A DNA stretch of 64,000 nucleotides, taken from assembly GCA_036937835.1 (NCBI GenBank), contig CM072863.1, positions 1,360,001 to 1,424,000 of the forward strand. Reading direction: 5' to 3'. Each line of letters begins with the position of its first letter. Position 1 is the stretch's first letter. Origin of the DNA: Pampus argenteus (Eukaryota > Chordata > Actinopteri > Scombriformes > Stromateidae). Shown here piece by piece: positions 47,501 through 59,296 of the stretch. Under the pieces are notes generated by a model, which saw only the letters and a program-made list of their open reading frames with translations, had not been told where the DNA came from and searched no databases. The translations under genes were made by a program, and so were the position numbers.

Positions 47501-50500
47501 GACTCTTGTATTCAGGAGTGTAAACACAACAATTACAGAGTTTTTCTTACAACTTACAATTATGACAACAAGCAGCTGTAACACAAGCTAAACACACCTG
47601 TATAGTTTGTATGTTTTATAGTGTGCATGTATGTAGAGGATGGATGTATGAAATGTCACTGGCTGATATTTTATTGGCAGAGACATGAGAAAATATTACT
47701 GCAGTTATTGTTGTGGTATTTTGATAATTATGTGTGATAATGCAGAGCCTTTTCACAGTGAAGGTCTTCTGTTGGTGATGGAGCGGACTGAGAGTAACGA
47801 GGCAGTCATGGTTTTAGAGGAGATTAGATTTGTCTGTACAGTCTTGTCTGTCTTAACGTTCTCTCCTCTGCTCTCTGCGTTGCTGCCTGTTTACATGAGG
47901 TCAGTGTAACTTACAATCAAAAATAACCTTCATTGTTTTAAGATCAATAATATTAGTTATCGTAATGGTATCAGCCACAGCGAACAGATAATCATCGGTT
48001 GTTGTTATCGGCCCTGAAATTTAACATCTGTGCATCTCCAATGTAAAGTGATACACACTTCACAGCATGCACTGTATATTTACAATACATTATACTGTAA
48101 TACTGGTATGATTGATGTAATATTGGTATTATGATGTTGATACTTTGTTTCCCGATCGCTCTCAACATTGAATCGCTCCCTATTTGTTTGTTACATCTAC
48201 AAAAAGTACAATGTTTGGAGCCCAAATAGGTTCTTCAGAGTTAGGTCCAGAGGCAACAGGAAGTATCTAAAATGTTTTAGACTGAGCACCTGGACATGAC
48301 AGGTGTGTGTGTGTGTGTGTTGAGCAGTGACTGATTTATAATGTTGATAATCACATCTGGACTTACTGAGCCTTTCTGCAGTTCCTCACAGCTGGGATCA
48401 GTCTCAGTCGACCCTCCTCTGATGTGTTGTACTTGTTCAGGTCCAACTCATCCAGAACCTCCTCTGACATCTGCAGCATGTAGGCCAGACCTGAGCAGTG
48501 GATCACAGAGAGTTCCTTCTCTGATCTGTTCTCTGACTTCAGGAACTCTTGGATCTCCTGATGTATTGAGCGGTCGTTCATCTCCATCAGACAGTGGAAG
48601 ATGTTGATGCTTCTGTCAGGAGAGATATCATCAGTGTTCATCTCCTTCAGGTTGTTGATGACTCTCTGGATGATTTCTGGACTGTTCTTTGTCCGACCCA
48701 GCAGGCCTCCTAACAGACTCTGGTTGGACTCCAGAGAGAGGCCATGAAGGAAGCGAACGAACAGGTCCAGGTGGCCATTTTTACTGTCAAGAGATTTCTT
48801 CATGGCTTCCATCAGGAAGTCATCCAGAGATGAGTCACTGTACTTCATTTGCAGGAAGTCATCCAGAGATGAGTAACTGTAATCTTCTTCCAGTAACTCT
48901 GTCTTCCTGTTGGTGTAACAGTACTTCATGTAGACTGCAGCCAGAAACTCCTGAACACTCAGGTGAACAAAGCAGTAGACTGTTTTCTGGAAGATCACAC
49001 TCTCTGTTTTGAAGATCTGTGTACAAACTCCTGAACACACCAAGGCCTCTGTGACATCCAGACCACACTGCTCCAGGTCTTCTTGGTAGAACATGATGTT
49101 TCCTTCCTCCAGTTGTTCAAACGCCAGCCTCCCCAGCTTCACAAGAACTTCTCTGTCAGCCTCCGTCAGCTCCTGTGGACTCGTCTCATGTCCCTCATCG
49201 TACTTGTTCTTCTTCCTCTTGGTCTGAACCAGCAGGAAGTGTGAGTACATGTCAGTCAGGGTCTTGGGCAGCTCTCCCCTCTGGTCTGTAGTCAACATGT
49301 CCTCCAGAACTGTAGCAGTGATCCAGCAGAAGACTGGGATGTGACACATGATGTGGAGGCTCCTGGATGTCTTGATGTGGGAGATGATTCTGGTGCACAG
49401 CTCTTCATCACTGAACCTCCTCCTGAAGTACTCCTCCTTCTGGGCGTCAGTGAAGCCTCGTACTTCTGTTACCCTGTCAACACAGGTAGGAGGGATCTGA
49501 TTGGCTGCTGCAGGTCGGGAGGTGATCCAGACGAGAGCCGAGGGAAGCAGCTGTCCCTTGATGAGGTTCGTCAACAGCACGTTGACTGATGACTTCTGTG
49601 TGACATCAGACACGACCTCATTGTTGTTGAAGTCCAGTGAAAGTCTGCTTTCATCCAGGCCGTCAAAGATGAACAGAAGTTTACAGACAGCGAGCTGCTC
49701 TGCTGTGACCTTCTGTAACGTTGGATGGAAAACATGGATCAGCATGAGAAGACTGTACCGCTCATCTCTGATCAGGTTCAGCTCCCTGAACGACAGCAGA
49801 ATCACCAGATGGACATCTTGGTTTTCCAAACCCTCTGCCCAGTCCAGAGTGAACTTCTGCACTGAGAAGGTTTTTCCAACACCAGCGACGCCGCACGTCA
49901 GAACCACTCTGATGTGTTTCTGTTGGTCAAAGAAGACTTTAAAGATGTCGTGACACCTGATTGGAGCGTCATGGAGGGTCTTCATCCTGGACGCTCTCTC
50001 AAGCTGCTCCACCTCATGTTGGGTATTAACGTCTTCACTCTGGCCCTCTGTGATGTAGAGCTCAGTGTAGATCCTGTTGAGGAGGGTTTCACTTCCTGCT
50101 TCATCAGTTCCTTCAGTCACACGTTCACATCTCCTCCTCAGACTGATCTTATGTTTATCTAAAACCTCTTGGAGAGCAACATCCACTAAAACAGAGGAAA
50201 AAGTGAGACTAAACAAAGACAATCTGACAGTCATTCATTTTTACCAACACAAAGACAATCAGTCTTACTTTGTACAGAGCTGGTCTGACTGTCTGTTCTG
50301 GATCTTTCTGCACACTGGGGACAGGAGGAGTCTCCTGATGGAGCAGACTGGTCCCAGTATGAGGTGATGCACTGTCTGCAGAACCAGTGTCCACAGCTGG
50401 TAGAGACTGGATCCTTCAGGACGTCCTGACACAAAGAACAGCAGGACAGCTGCTCCTCCACAGAAACACTCCTCTTCTTCTTCTCTCTGTGAAGACATTT

Positions 50501-53500
50501 CTTTATAATTCAAATGTCACAGTCACCTCAAGAGGGCGTATTACACAATATGAGCCGTACTGAGGGCAGACGCCAGAGGAGGAGAGAGAGAGAGAAAACA
50601 CGGTGGGAGACGAGTAGAGAGCGACACGAGGCCTTGATGGACAACTATTGATAACCCTGTTAACTGAAGTATTTTTATTGGTTTATTTGTTAATCTAGAT
50701 TAATTTACTCTGAGATACCAAGACTAAAATGTTAAGGTAATTATTACGAACAAATATGAAGGTTTAGTTGAGACTGTGCAGATGATCAGAAAGACACAAA
50801 CAACAGTGAAAGTTGAGACGATTTTCAGTTTGAATTCAGCATCGCACTCGTTCAGATGTCCTGTTTTCATCAACATATTTCAGGGCTTGCTTATTGAAGT
50901 CCTGAAAATAAATGTGTCTCTGTATCTGCTGCTTTCTCTGCAATCTTTAGATCCAGATTATATATATAATCTACACTTCAATATAACGAGAACCCACAAT
51001 CTGAACAACATAGCAAATCGAGACAGAACAAGACTAAAACAATGTGAAGTAAAACAGACAACACTCCTTTATCCCACATATAAAACAAACACACTCAACT
51101 GCAATATCTGATCAACTTAAATGAACTGTGTAAGAACGTAATGAACACAAATATGCATCATAAAGTCTTTGAATACAGCTCTTTTCTATCAAGTGCACCC
51201 ATCTTTTATCGTTCACCATTAGACCTTTAGATTCTGTCCATTTTATTATCATGTCCCAGGTGTCATCACCATCCTCCTGTCCTACATCCTAAAACAAACA
51301 CTAGGTTTGAATTTAAAGTCACATTATTTATGTCCTTATTGCTTATAATAATAATATAGTAATATCTCTCTTCATAAGATTTCATACTGATTTAATTTGT
51401 TCTTTTCAACAGCTGTTGTCTTCTTCCATTTTCAGATAATCAATGTTACGTTACAGTGAAATGTGGGAAGTTATGTGGATTTATAGTGGTTAAGAATAAA
51501 TCTCATAAATAAAATTGATGAAAAATAGTCTAACTGTGCATGCTGATAAATCACTGTATCATGTAATATCTCTTGAACATCAGAAATCGATCGATGGTTT
51601 CACCCCCAATATCTCTAATAAACACTTTTCAAAATGTTTCTACAAAAAGTGACCATCAGAGAATGCATAATTGACATTGAACACTGTACCCTGATATATT
51701 TTTATTATACGTATTTAGATGAAATTAAATTAAATTAAATTTTTCATGTGGCGTCCCCACATGTATCTACCTGTATGAATGAAAGATGTCTAATAACTGA
51801 ATCATCTTCAGCTCAGTTTAAAGTAAAAACCGTCTCTTACTTTGTGTCTGAAGGTCCAGGTTCTTTACTGAAGTCTGGAGGATCTCCTTTGGACCAGTCA
51901 CTCCTCATAGAAAGACGGCTGGATGTTGGAGACTCTGCTCTCTGTCTGTGGTACTGACCTCTGCAAACACCAAGATGTTTTTATTCATATCATATTCATA
52001 TCACTAACAGGTAGATACACATAGGGCATTGTGGGAACTCTCAACTGACGTCCTGCAGTGACGTCAACATCAAGCAGCGCAGACAGCATTGAAGGACTGA
52101 TGAAATACACGAGCATCCATAAACGTCATTGTTATAGCAATCAATCATTAAATATGACCAGTTTCCAGTGTTGATGACAGGTGTCACATTAGCTCTGAAC
52201 ACCTACAGCAGTGGTGTTCAAAGGAAAGGTGAGCCTCTCCAGGGGAGCTCATAACAGTATCAGGGGAGGCTCAGTGAATGGAAGTTAAAAATATCAATAA
52301 AATATCAATAAAGCAATAACATGAGTATGCAGTGATTTATAAATGTAGTGAAGAAGAAATATTAAATCTAAATCTAAATGTTAAACCTGAATCTAAATGT
52401 TTAATCTAATTTGTAGCAAGTGTAAAGCTAGATGTTTAGAAAATATTATTAAACAAGCTAAATATATAAAATAGCAAAATATTCAAAGTATATCAGCTAG
52501 AAAACTTTAAATTAAATTTTTCATGTGGCGTCCCCACATGTATCTACCTGTTTGAATGAAAGATGTCTAATAACTGAATCATCTTCAGCTCAGTTTAAAG
52601 TAAAAACCGTCTCTTACTTTGTGTCTGAAGGTCCAGGTTCTTTACTGAAGTTTGGAGGATCTCCTTTGGACCAGTCACTCCTCATAGAAAGACGGCTGGA
52701 TGTTGGAGACTCTGCTCTCTGTCTGTGGTACTGACCTCTGCAAACACCAAGATGTTTTTATTCATATCATATTCATATCACTAACAGGTAGATACACATG
52801 GGGCATTGTGGGAACTCTCAACTGACGTCCTGCAGTGACGTCAACATCATATATTTTGAATATTTAGCTCACTTTCCTTTATATATATATATATATGTTA
52901 TGCTGACGACACCCAATTATATTTATCGATCAAGCCTGATGAAACCAATCACTTGACTAGACTTCAAGCATGCATTAAGGACATAAAAAATTGGATGACC
53001 CACAATTTTCTGATGCTAAATTCAGAAAAAACTGAAGTTCTCCTAATAGGACCCAAACACCTTAGAAACTATCATTCCAGAGATTTAGCCTTAGATGGGA
53101 TCACCCTGGCCACCAGCTCCACCGTAAAAAATCTTGGCGTTGTTTTTGATCAAGACTTGTCCTTTAATAACTATATAAAACAACTTTCGAGGACTGCATT
53201 CTTCCACTTGCGTAACATTGCCAAAATCAGACGCATCATTTCTCAAGCGGATGCAGAAAAACTAGTCCATGCATTTGTTACTTCTAGGCTGGACTATTGT
53301 AACTCTTTGCTATCAGGCTGCTCTAATAAGTCTCTTAAGAGTTTGCAGCTGATTCAGAACGCTGCTGCACGTGTTCTGACAGGAACCAAAATCAGAGATC
53401 ACATCTCTCCCATTTTGGCTTCCTTGCACTGGCTACCTGTTAAATCTAGAATAGAATTTAAAATTCTTCTCCTAACTTACAAAGCTCTTCATGGTCAGGC

Positions 53501-54381
53501 ACCATCATATTTAAAAGAGCTCATAGTACCTTACCACCCCACTAGAACATTGCGCTCCCAGGATGGTGGGTTCCTTGTGGTTCCTATAGTGTCTAAAAGT
53601 AGATTGGGAGCCAGAGCTTTCAGCTATCAAGCTCCTCTTCTGTGGAATAAACTACCACTCTGTGTTCGGGAGGCAGACACGATCAACACCTTTAAGAGTA
53701 GACTTAAGACTTTCCTGTTTGATAAAGCTTATAATTAGGGCTGGCTCAGGTCATCCCTTAGTTATGCTGCCATAGAACTAGACTGCTGGGGGACTCACAT
53801 ACTCTCTCTCTCTCTCTCATTCTCTCTCTCTCCTTATCTATCCATCTATCTAATCCATCTATCTATCATGTTACTAATTAAACTTCTTCCCCGGAGTTTC
53901 TGTGCTCTCTCGCCCAGCAGGTTCTTGTGGACTTTGTCTGCTGCTGTGGTCCTGCGTGGCGTCTACTGCATGTGTTGTCGCCGTCATCATTGTTGCCATA
54001 TCCCCATTACAGTTTATAGTTATGTAATGATTTGCTGCTACTGTAATAATTCATCATTCATTGTAACCTATTCTTATCATCAACTGTAATTCATTATTAT
54101 TCATTGTACAATATGTGTGTGTTGATTTGTTCTGTACATGTGACATCATTGCACGTCTGTCCGTCCTGGGAGAGGGATCCCTCCTCTGTGGCTCTTCCTG
54201 AGGTTTCTTCCACCTTTTTTCCTGTTAAAAGGTTTTTTGGTGGGCAAGTTTTTCCTCACTCGAATCGAGGGTCTAAGGACAGAGGGTGTCACTCCCTGTA
54301 CAGATTGTAAAGCCCTCTGAGACAAATGTATTTTGTGATTTTGGGCTATATAAATAAAATTTGATTTGATTTGATTTGATT

Positions 54382-54419
<38 letters not shown>

Positions 54420-55281
54420 TTAGCTCACTCGGCTAATTTTACACACATTTGAGAAAGACTTTCATGTAAAACATCAACATATAACATATGTGTGATTATT
54501 AAATCTAAATGTTAAATTTCAATCTAAAACATGAATCTGTTGCAAGTGTAAAGTTATATGTTTATTATGCTTATGTCACTTTAACGGTCCACCAGAGTCT
54601 CACTGATATTAGATCCACAAGGCCTAATTAGAAAGTTTTGTTAAGGCCACTATTCAAGCTGCACAGAGCAGGTCGCATAGAGCATCCGGTCAGTTTTCAA
54701 AATAAAACACCGTGGTCTGGTTACATACAGTCAATGTAACGTATCGTATAAGGTTATTACCTAGCGTCACCCTGAACAAAGTCTGCCATGTAATAAAACT
54801 GTTCACTTTTGTGTACCTACGACTTCGTTGTGATTTATTTTTTACCGTATAAAACACTAAAATCTGTATTAGTTTGATGTTAGCATGGTGTTAGCCTTAG
54901 CTAGTTGACCGGATGCTCTAGTGTCCACACCTTACGAAAGTCAGAACACGCTTTTAAATTAGGCCTTGTGAAATAAGGATTGCTTATTAAACAAGCTAAA
55001 TATGTAAAATAGCTAAATATCAATAATATATTAGCCAGAAAATAGCCCCATATGTATTAACGTGTCTGAGATTAGAAATCACAACTGTAGTGTGTTAAAG
55101 AGTCACAGCAACGACAGAGAAAACAGGGAGTCAGCTAACAGACGCAGACAAGCTAGTATGTCATGTTTCCTTTCAGTCTCTTTGTATCCACAGAAGTTGA
55201 TTGTGACTCTTCAGTCCTCAGACAGACAGCAGTAAAATAATAATAATGTTGTATTAACACTCACCCTGACTTAGACGCCAT
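41295..55281 (-). CDS. RING-FISNA-NACHT-LRR (NLRC3-like) innate immune receptor, complete
   Basis: Fish-specific NLR (NLR-C type) thought to act as a cytoplasmic sensor or regulator. Thirteen exons on the minus strand: 55265-55281, 52618-52737, 51841-51960, 50269-50486, 48367-50185, then LRR exons 47156-47329, 46291-46464, 45508-45681, 44643-44816, 43860-44033, 42995-43168, 42130-42303 and 41295-41520. Joined length 3738 nt, 1245 residues, no stop or frameshift. Order: two 40-residue linker repeats (to about 86), C3HC4 RING about 101-148, FISNA about 170-242, NACHT with Walker A GVAGVGKT (257-264) and Walker B LLFIFDGLDE (Asp333), winged-helix region, then eight double LRR units from 765. The last LRR exon probably reads through to TAA at 41295-41297, because its donor-like GTCAGT differs from the GTGAG of the others. 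No B30.2 exon is seen. Ligand unknown. Confidence 0.9.
42130..42303 (-). CDS. NLR LRR exon G
   Basis: 174 bp, phase 2 to 2. Leading strand motif LRKCRLSE; core motif LDLSYNELQDSGVKLLCDFL. Confidence 0.88.
42995..43168 (-). CDS. NLR LRR exon F
   Basis: 174 bp. Leading motif LRWCRLSE; core LDLSHNELQDSGVKLLCDFL; donor GTGAG. Confidence 0.88.
43860..44033 (-). CDS. NLR LRR exon E
   Basis: 174 bp. Leading motif LSLCRLSE; core LDVSDYELQDSGVKLLSAGL, in which the LRR asparagine is replaced by tyrosine. Confidence 0.88.
44643..44816 (-). CDS. NLR LRR exon D
   Basis: 174 bp. Leading motif LRWCLLSE; core LDLSNNNLQDSGVKLLCDFL. Confidence 0.88.
45508..45681 (-). CDS. NLR LRR exon C
   Basis: 174 bp. 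Leading motif LSLCRLSE; core LDLSQNYLQDSGVTLLCDFL. Confidence 0.88.
46291..46464 (-). CDS. NLR LRR exon B
   Basis: 174 bp. Leading motif LWSCMLSE; core LDLSYNELQDSGVKLLCDFL. Confidence 0.88.
47156..47329 (-). CDS. NLR LRR exon A, first of the array
   Basis: 174 bp; acceptor TAATAACAG. Starts LKKCKLAETHCDVVASALKS and is the most diverged member; core LDMSNNKLHDSGVKLLSAGL. Confidence 0.9.
47330..48366. other. NLR intron between NACHT and first LRR exon
   Basis: 1037 bp, AT-rich, with a short (GT)n at 48303-48320. Nothing else seen. Confidence 0.6.
48367..50185 (-). CDS. NLR FISNA-NACHT exon
   Basis: 1819 bp; acceptor CTGTTTTAG, donor GTAAGT. FISNA signature LLNRIYTELYITEG and PIRCHDIFK, Walker A GVAGVGKT, Walker B FIFDGLDES, then WITSRPAA (sensor 1 region) and the winged-helix stretch VHLSVQEFLAAVYM. 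An internal near repeat, SYSSLDDFLQMKYSDSSLDD, arises from a 33-bp duplication at about 48814-48880. Confidence 0.95.
50269..50486 (-). CDS. NLR RING-finger exon
   Basis: Acceptor CTTCACAG, donor GTAAGA, phase 2 to 1. Cysteine pattern CSLC, CGHWFCRQC, CPQC forms a C3HC4 RING, suggesting E3 ubiquitin ligase activity; zinc ligands all present. Confidence 0.9.
50487..51840. other. NLR intron
   Basis: No exon seen; AT-rich with a short GAGAGAGAGA tract at 50581-50592. Confidence 0.6.
51841..51960 (-). CDS. NLR 120-bp N-terminal linker exon, copy 1
   Basis: Phase 2 to 2, 40 residues: GQYHRQRAESPTSSRLSMRS, then DWSKGDPPDFSKEPGPSDT. Ser/Pro-rich linker typical of the N-terminal exons of fish NLR-C genes. 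Confidence 0.8.
52618..52737 (-). CDS. NLR 120-bp N-terminal linker exon, copy 2
   Basis: Nearly identical to the exon 777 bp away (PPNFS instead of PPDFS). The duplication includes flanking intron on both sides (about 51720-52030 against 52500-52850). Confidence 0.8.
52881..54384 (+). mobile_element. 5'-truncated L2-type LINE
   Basis: Begins in an (AT)n run at the RT active site: YADDTQLY at 52899-52922, in frame with an open RT C-terminus to 53738 (NSEKTEVLLIG, RLDYCNSLLSG, HWLPVKSRI, LWNKLPLCVRE). A 3' UTR follows, ending in (TTTGATT)n-type repeats at 54358-54384. It sits in the first NLR intron, opposite in strand. The RT part has no stop, so it is young, but it lacks the 5' half and cannot move by itself. 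Confidence 0.9.
54384..54416 (+). repeat. (AT)n run at LINE 3' end
   Basis: AT dinucleotides directly after the LINE tail. TTTAGCTCAC occurs on both sides of the insertion (52863-52872 and 54419-54428), a possible target-site duplication. Confidence 0.8.
54417..55264. other. NLR first intron remainder
   Basis: Pieces resemble 52340-52500 (for example TTAAACAAGCTAAATAT.TAAA), so the 777-bp linker-exon duplication seems to have a third, exonless relic here. No exon found. Confidence 0.45.
55265..55281 (-). CDS. NLR start exon
   Basis: ATG GCG TCT AAG TCA GG then donor GTGAGT. MASKSG joins in frame to the linker exon at 52737. ATG context CAACATGG is good. Only 17 coding bases, so it is judged by splice phase and position. 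Confidence 0.65.
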
Positions 55282-55364
55282 GTTGTCTGCTCCGGTTCAC
55301 TTTCACTTTCTGTTTTCAATAAGGACACTGTAAAAGAAAAATAAACATGGGCGTATCATCATTA

Positions 55365-56084
55365 CCGTATTTTCCGGACTATAGAGCGCACCTAAATATT
55401 AGAAGCACCCACTAAAATTTGAATACATATTTTGTCACGTATAAACCGCACCGGACTATAAGCCGCCGATATATACATAAGTGTTTATTTATATACTGAA
55501 CTGATTGTTTACGAACAGTGCCGCAATAAAAGCAGCATCAAACGCGGCAATAAAAGTGCTGATAAACAAAACAGAAAAGTCATTGATGGTTTTATTTATC
55601 TTCCTCCTGCGTACTGAAACCATTATTGTGCAGTGTGCGGCCCTGTCCTGCACACTGTTAAAGCGCAACTATTAAAGTCGCTTCATTCTCCCATGAAATG
55701 AAGCCACACGTCACTATTTATCTTCCTCCTGACCATTTAAAACTAATGAACACCAAACCACTGTCACTTCACTTCTTCTGTGTACTGAAGTCGTCCTCTT
55801 CATCGTCGGAGTTGATAATCTTCATCACATACCGTCTCATCATAGATTCATTAACGGCAAGCTGACGTGCAGCCGCTCTGTTTCCTTCACGGATAATCAG
55901 ATCGATGGCATTCAATTTAAAAGCTACATCACAGGAATTTCTTCGTGGGTTTTCTATTTTGACGGGGTGAGGCTGTAATAATATTATATACCCCCTGTGG
56001 GCTGAAGAAAAATTCATAGGAAAGCTGCATCTCTGTATAAGCCGCATGGGAAAAAAGTAGCGGCTTATAGTCCGGAAAATACGG
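55365..56084 (-). mobile_element. pogo-type DNA transposon, internally deleted
   Basis: Inverted ends CCGTATTTTCCGGACTATAG (55365) and CTTATAGTCCGGAAAATACGG (ending 56084), each next to TA. On the minus strand an N-terminal piece of transposase remains: FKLNAIDLIIREGNRAAARQ then LAVNESMMRRY, a brinker/psq-type helix-turn-helix; it jumps to an acidic tail (SDDEEDDF) and a stop. The DDE catalytic region is gone, so this is a non-autonomous derivative. Confidence 0.85.
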
Positions 56085-56091
56085 TATATAC

Positions 56092-56468
56092 AAATCAAAT
56101 CAAAATCAAATCAAATTTTATTTATATAGCCCAAAATCACAAAATCCATTTGTCTCAGAGGGCTTTACAATCTGTACAGGGAGTGACACCCTCTGTCCTT
56201 AGACCCTCGATTAGTGAGGAAAAACTTGCCCACCAAAAAACCTTTTAACAGGGAAAAAAGGTGGAAGAAACCTCAGGAAGAGCCACAGAGGAGGGATCCC
56301 TCTCCCAGGACGGACAGACGTGCAATGATGTCACATGTACACAACAAATCAACACACACATATTGAACACTCACAATGAATAATAATGTATTACAATAGA
56401 TGATAAGAATAGGTTACAATGAATGATGAATTATTACAGTAGCAGCAAATCATTACATAACTATAAAC
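56092..56468 (-). mobile_element. L2-type LINE 3' tail, inverted relative to the first
   Basis: Reverse complement of the 54000-54384 region, near identical, with its (TTTGATT)n tail at 56092-56115. Truncated at the TTTATAG motif where a GATA array begins. Confidence 0.9.
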
Positions 56469-56595
<127 letters not shown>

Positions 56596-57173
56596 TTTTG
56601 GCACAAATTCTCTCACATTATATTTTACAAATCCAAAATAAAGTTCTCTTGGGATATCTCTTGCATCAAACTCTACCACTACTGTTTCAGATTCTTTTTT
56701 CTCTTTTAGCATCTTTAACTGCTGTATTTCTCATTCTTAGATTTCCCACTAGATCTTTTACAATGATACCAAGGGGAACCCCTGTTATCACTCCCTTACA
56801 TCCGTCATTTCTCTTCTCTCCAACTTTCACTGTTTTTGTAACCTTCATTTTTCCCACACTCACCATTTTCTGAGCTTTTTCTACTTGTGTTTCTGTGTTA
56901 CACCCAATTAGCAAGTTCCCATCACCTAACACTTTAGCACACTTAACTTCTCCTACTTGTGCTCTGATTATTTTTGTGATTTTTAGTGGATCCATTTTCT
57001 TTACTCCCCCTTCTCCCTCAAATCTCACACTACATTAAGTGAACTCTTCTTCCCACTCTTTCCCTCATCTCCCTGCCCCTCACTCTCCGTACCGTCCACA
57101 CTATCTTTACCTTCCTTCTTTCTCTTTCTCCCACTTCTACTCCTTCCTCCTCTCCCCACTTGCTCCCATTCAC
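56596..57173 (-). mobile_element. I/Nimb-like LINE ORF1 fragment, frameshifted
   Basis: Minus-strand translation KITKIIRAQVGEVKCAKVLG, then GNLLIGCNTETQVEKAQKM, CKGVITGVPLGI and YFGFVKYNVREFVPKP fits ORF1 of fish I-superfamily LINEs just before their zinc knuckles. The N-terminal part (PSEWEQVGRGGRSRSGRKRK) is in another frame, so there is an indel near 57030. The fragment ends exactly where the segmental duplication begins. Confidence 0.7.
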
Positions 57174-59296
57174 TTGGCTTGAATCACTCACTTATGAATT
57201 TATGGTTATCTTATGTAATTAAAGGAGAGAAGATGTTGGAGGAGACGGTGTAAACGACCACTGAACTGATGGAGGCAGGAGGAGGCTGAATGTTCTGTGC
57301 TTGAAGCCGCCTTCATGTCTTCCATGAGCTCCTTCATGAACTCTCCATCCTTCATGAACTTTAGCGTATGTTTGAACAGTGAGTGCTAATAATTATTATT
57401 TGATTGGGAAATGGTTAATACTAAATTATTACATTATTCATACACATATGAATGTTAGGAGCCTTGTACGAAAAAAAAAAAAGTGATTTACTCAGAGCAT
57501 TGGTTGCCTTCCACAAACCAGGTATCTCTACACTCTGAAACATGGCTGAGTAGCAAAATTGCAGACACTGAAATTTAACATGTTGTATAGAGCCGACAGA
57601 TGCACCAGAGGCCGTGATGTGGCTGCATATGTTTCATCATGTTGGACGTCTGAACTAATAATACCTCATGAAGATCTGAAATACTTTGAGTGTCTTCTTA
57701 GTAAGTAATTCTTAGTGACAATAAATATATCAGTATTAGAAATATATTCAGACGCCCTGCTGCACCTGCTGAGTCATCTAGTTGTTTGAGTTTGGCCATT
57801 AATTCCATTGACTGTCATGAAATTATTATTTTTGGGCGACTTTAATGAAAATTGGTTTGATCTTGCAAAGAAATAGTTTGTTTGTGTCAGAGTCACTCCC
57901 ACCTCTCAGTCTTTGCTTGACTGGATGAATCTCCGAAGCTGCTGTTTTATGTCAGATTGCTTCAGCGACTATTCTGTAGTTTACTGTGTGTGAAAAACAA
58001 AAGTACCCAAATTCCTGATGAAATTGGTTAAAAGAAAATGAAGCCAGACATGATTTTTCATGATTTAATTGCCATTAACTGGATAAAGATTAAAATTAAA
58101 TTAATATCAAATGTTTAAAGTGCTTGGAAACAATTCTGGAGCAAAATAATAAAACATATTTAATACATCAGATAGTTGTAATAACTCCTCAATACCTCCT
58201 ATTGATAATTGTAATGACATTCGTGATTTGAAAGAGAGCAATAATCACAGTATTTTAAGTATTTTTTACTTTTAGTACTTGTTAAGTAAATTCAGATTCC
58301 ATATCATAAGTCCTGTAAATTAACGGTTATAATGCCAAACAATAATCTGCAGGGTCACTCTGGTCTCAACAGATACAGATGGCCACGTGTTTAAAAGCAA
58401 AGAGGAAGGAGATCTCACATTTAGACCAAATTAAAACTTATACCCAAAGACATCATTTTTAGAAGTCTTTCTAAACAAGCCCCTGCTGGAGATGATCCAG
58501 CTGGACCAAAATCCAGACTCAGGTCCAGGAGGTGGGTGGAGGAGGTGGTCGAGTGGAGGAGTCTCAGTATGTCTGCAGCCACTGAGTAAAACAGGCACAA
58601 CACACACTCCTGGATGTTCATTACTAGTCTTCCTACCATCTGATGAGAGAAGAAGAAACAACAGAGGTCATAGGTCAGTGTTTAGTGAGTCTCAGTCCAT
58701 CAGCTGTGATTCAGTGATGCAGCACATCCAGTATGAGGAGAGGAGAAGTGGAACAGCTGTCATGTTAACATGGAAACACACAACTTTATCTGTAACTACT
58801 CATTGTGAAGTAAATGTTGATCACACAGTGTAATGGCTATAGAATAATGAAGCATCAGCGGCAGGTTATATTGGTTCCCTATAAGCCTCACTTTCACTAT
58901 GTAACTGTGTCTGCCGCCGGGTACGACCTCCCGGTAAAATGACGGCACAAAGGAAGTGCTTCAACCACTGCACAACTGGCCCGAATATAAGACAATATTT
59001 ACTGTGGAAATCAGGCTAGGTTCCAAGAAGTGTGGGTTGTGTGTTCACAACATCAGATGTTCTGTTTAAATGGAGAGAGAGCCAGTGTAAAACACTCCTA
59101 CACACAGTGTTGCATTATGGGTTGTTTGTGGTCTTAATGTTGGAGGCCAGCCAGTGTCTTGAAGTGAGTCTGTCAGTGTTTCGTTAGTCCCGTTTCACCT
59201 GCAGGAGTTTCTGAAGGCTCGTGTCATGTAACGTGTTTTTGTGCAGATGATAAAGAGCTCAGAAACACAAACACAGGCTGTCTAAAGAATCAATTT

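Noticed and set aside
48363..48607. Plus-strand frames within the NACHT exon (48341-49953)
   Set aside because: Shadows of the real minus-strand NLR exon.
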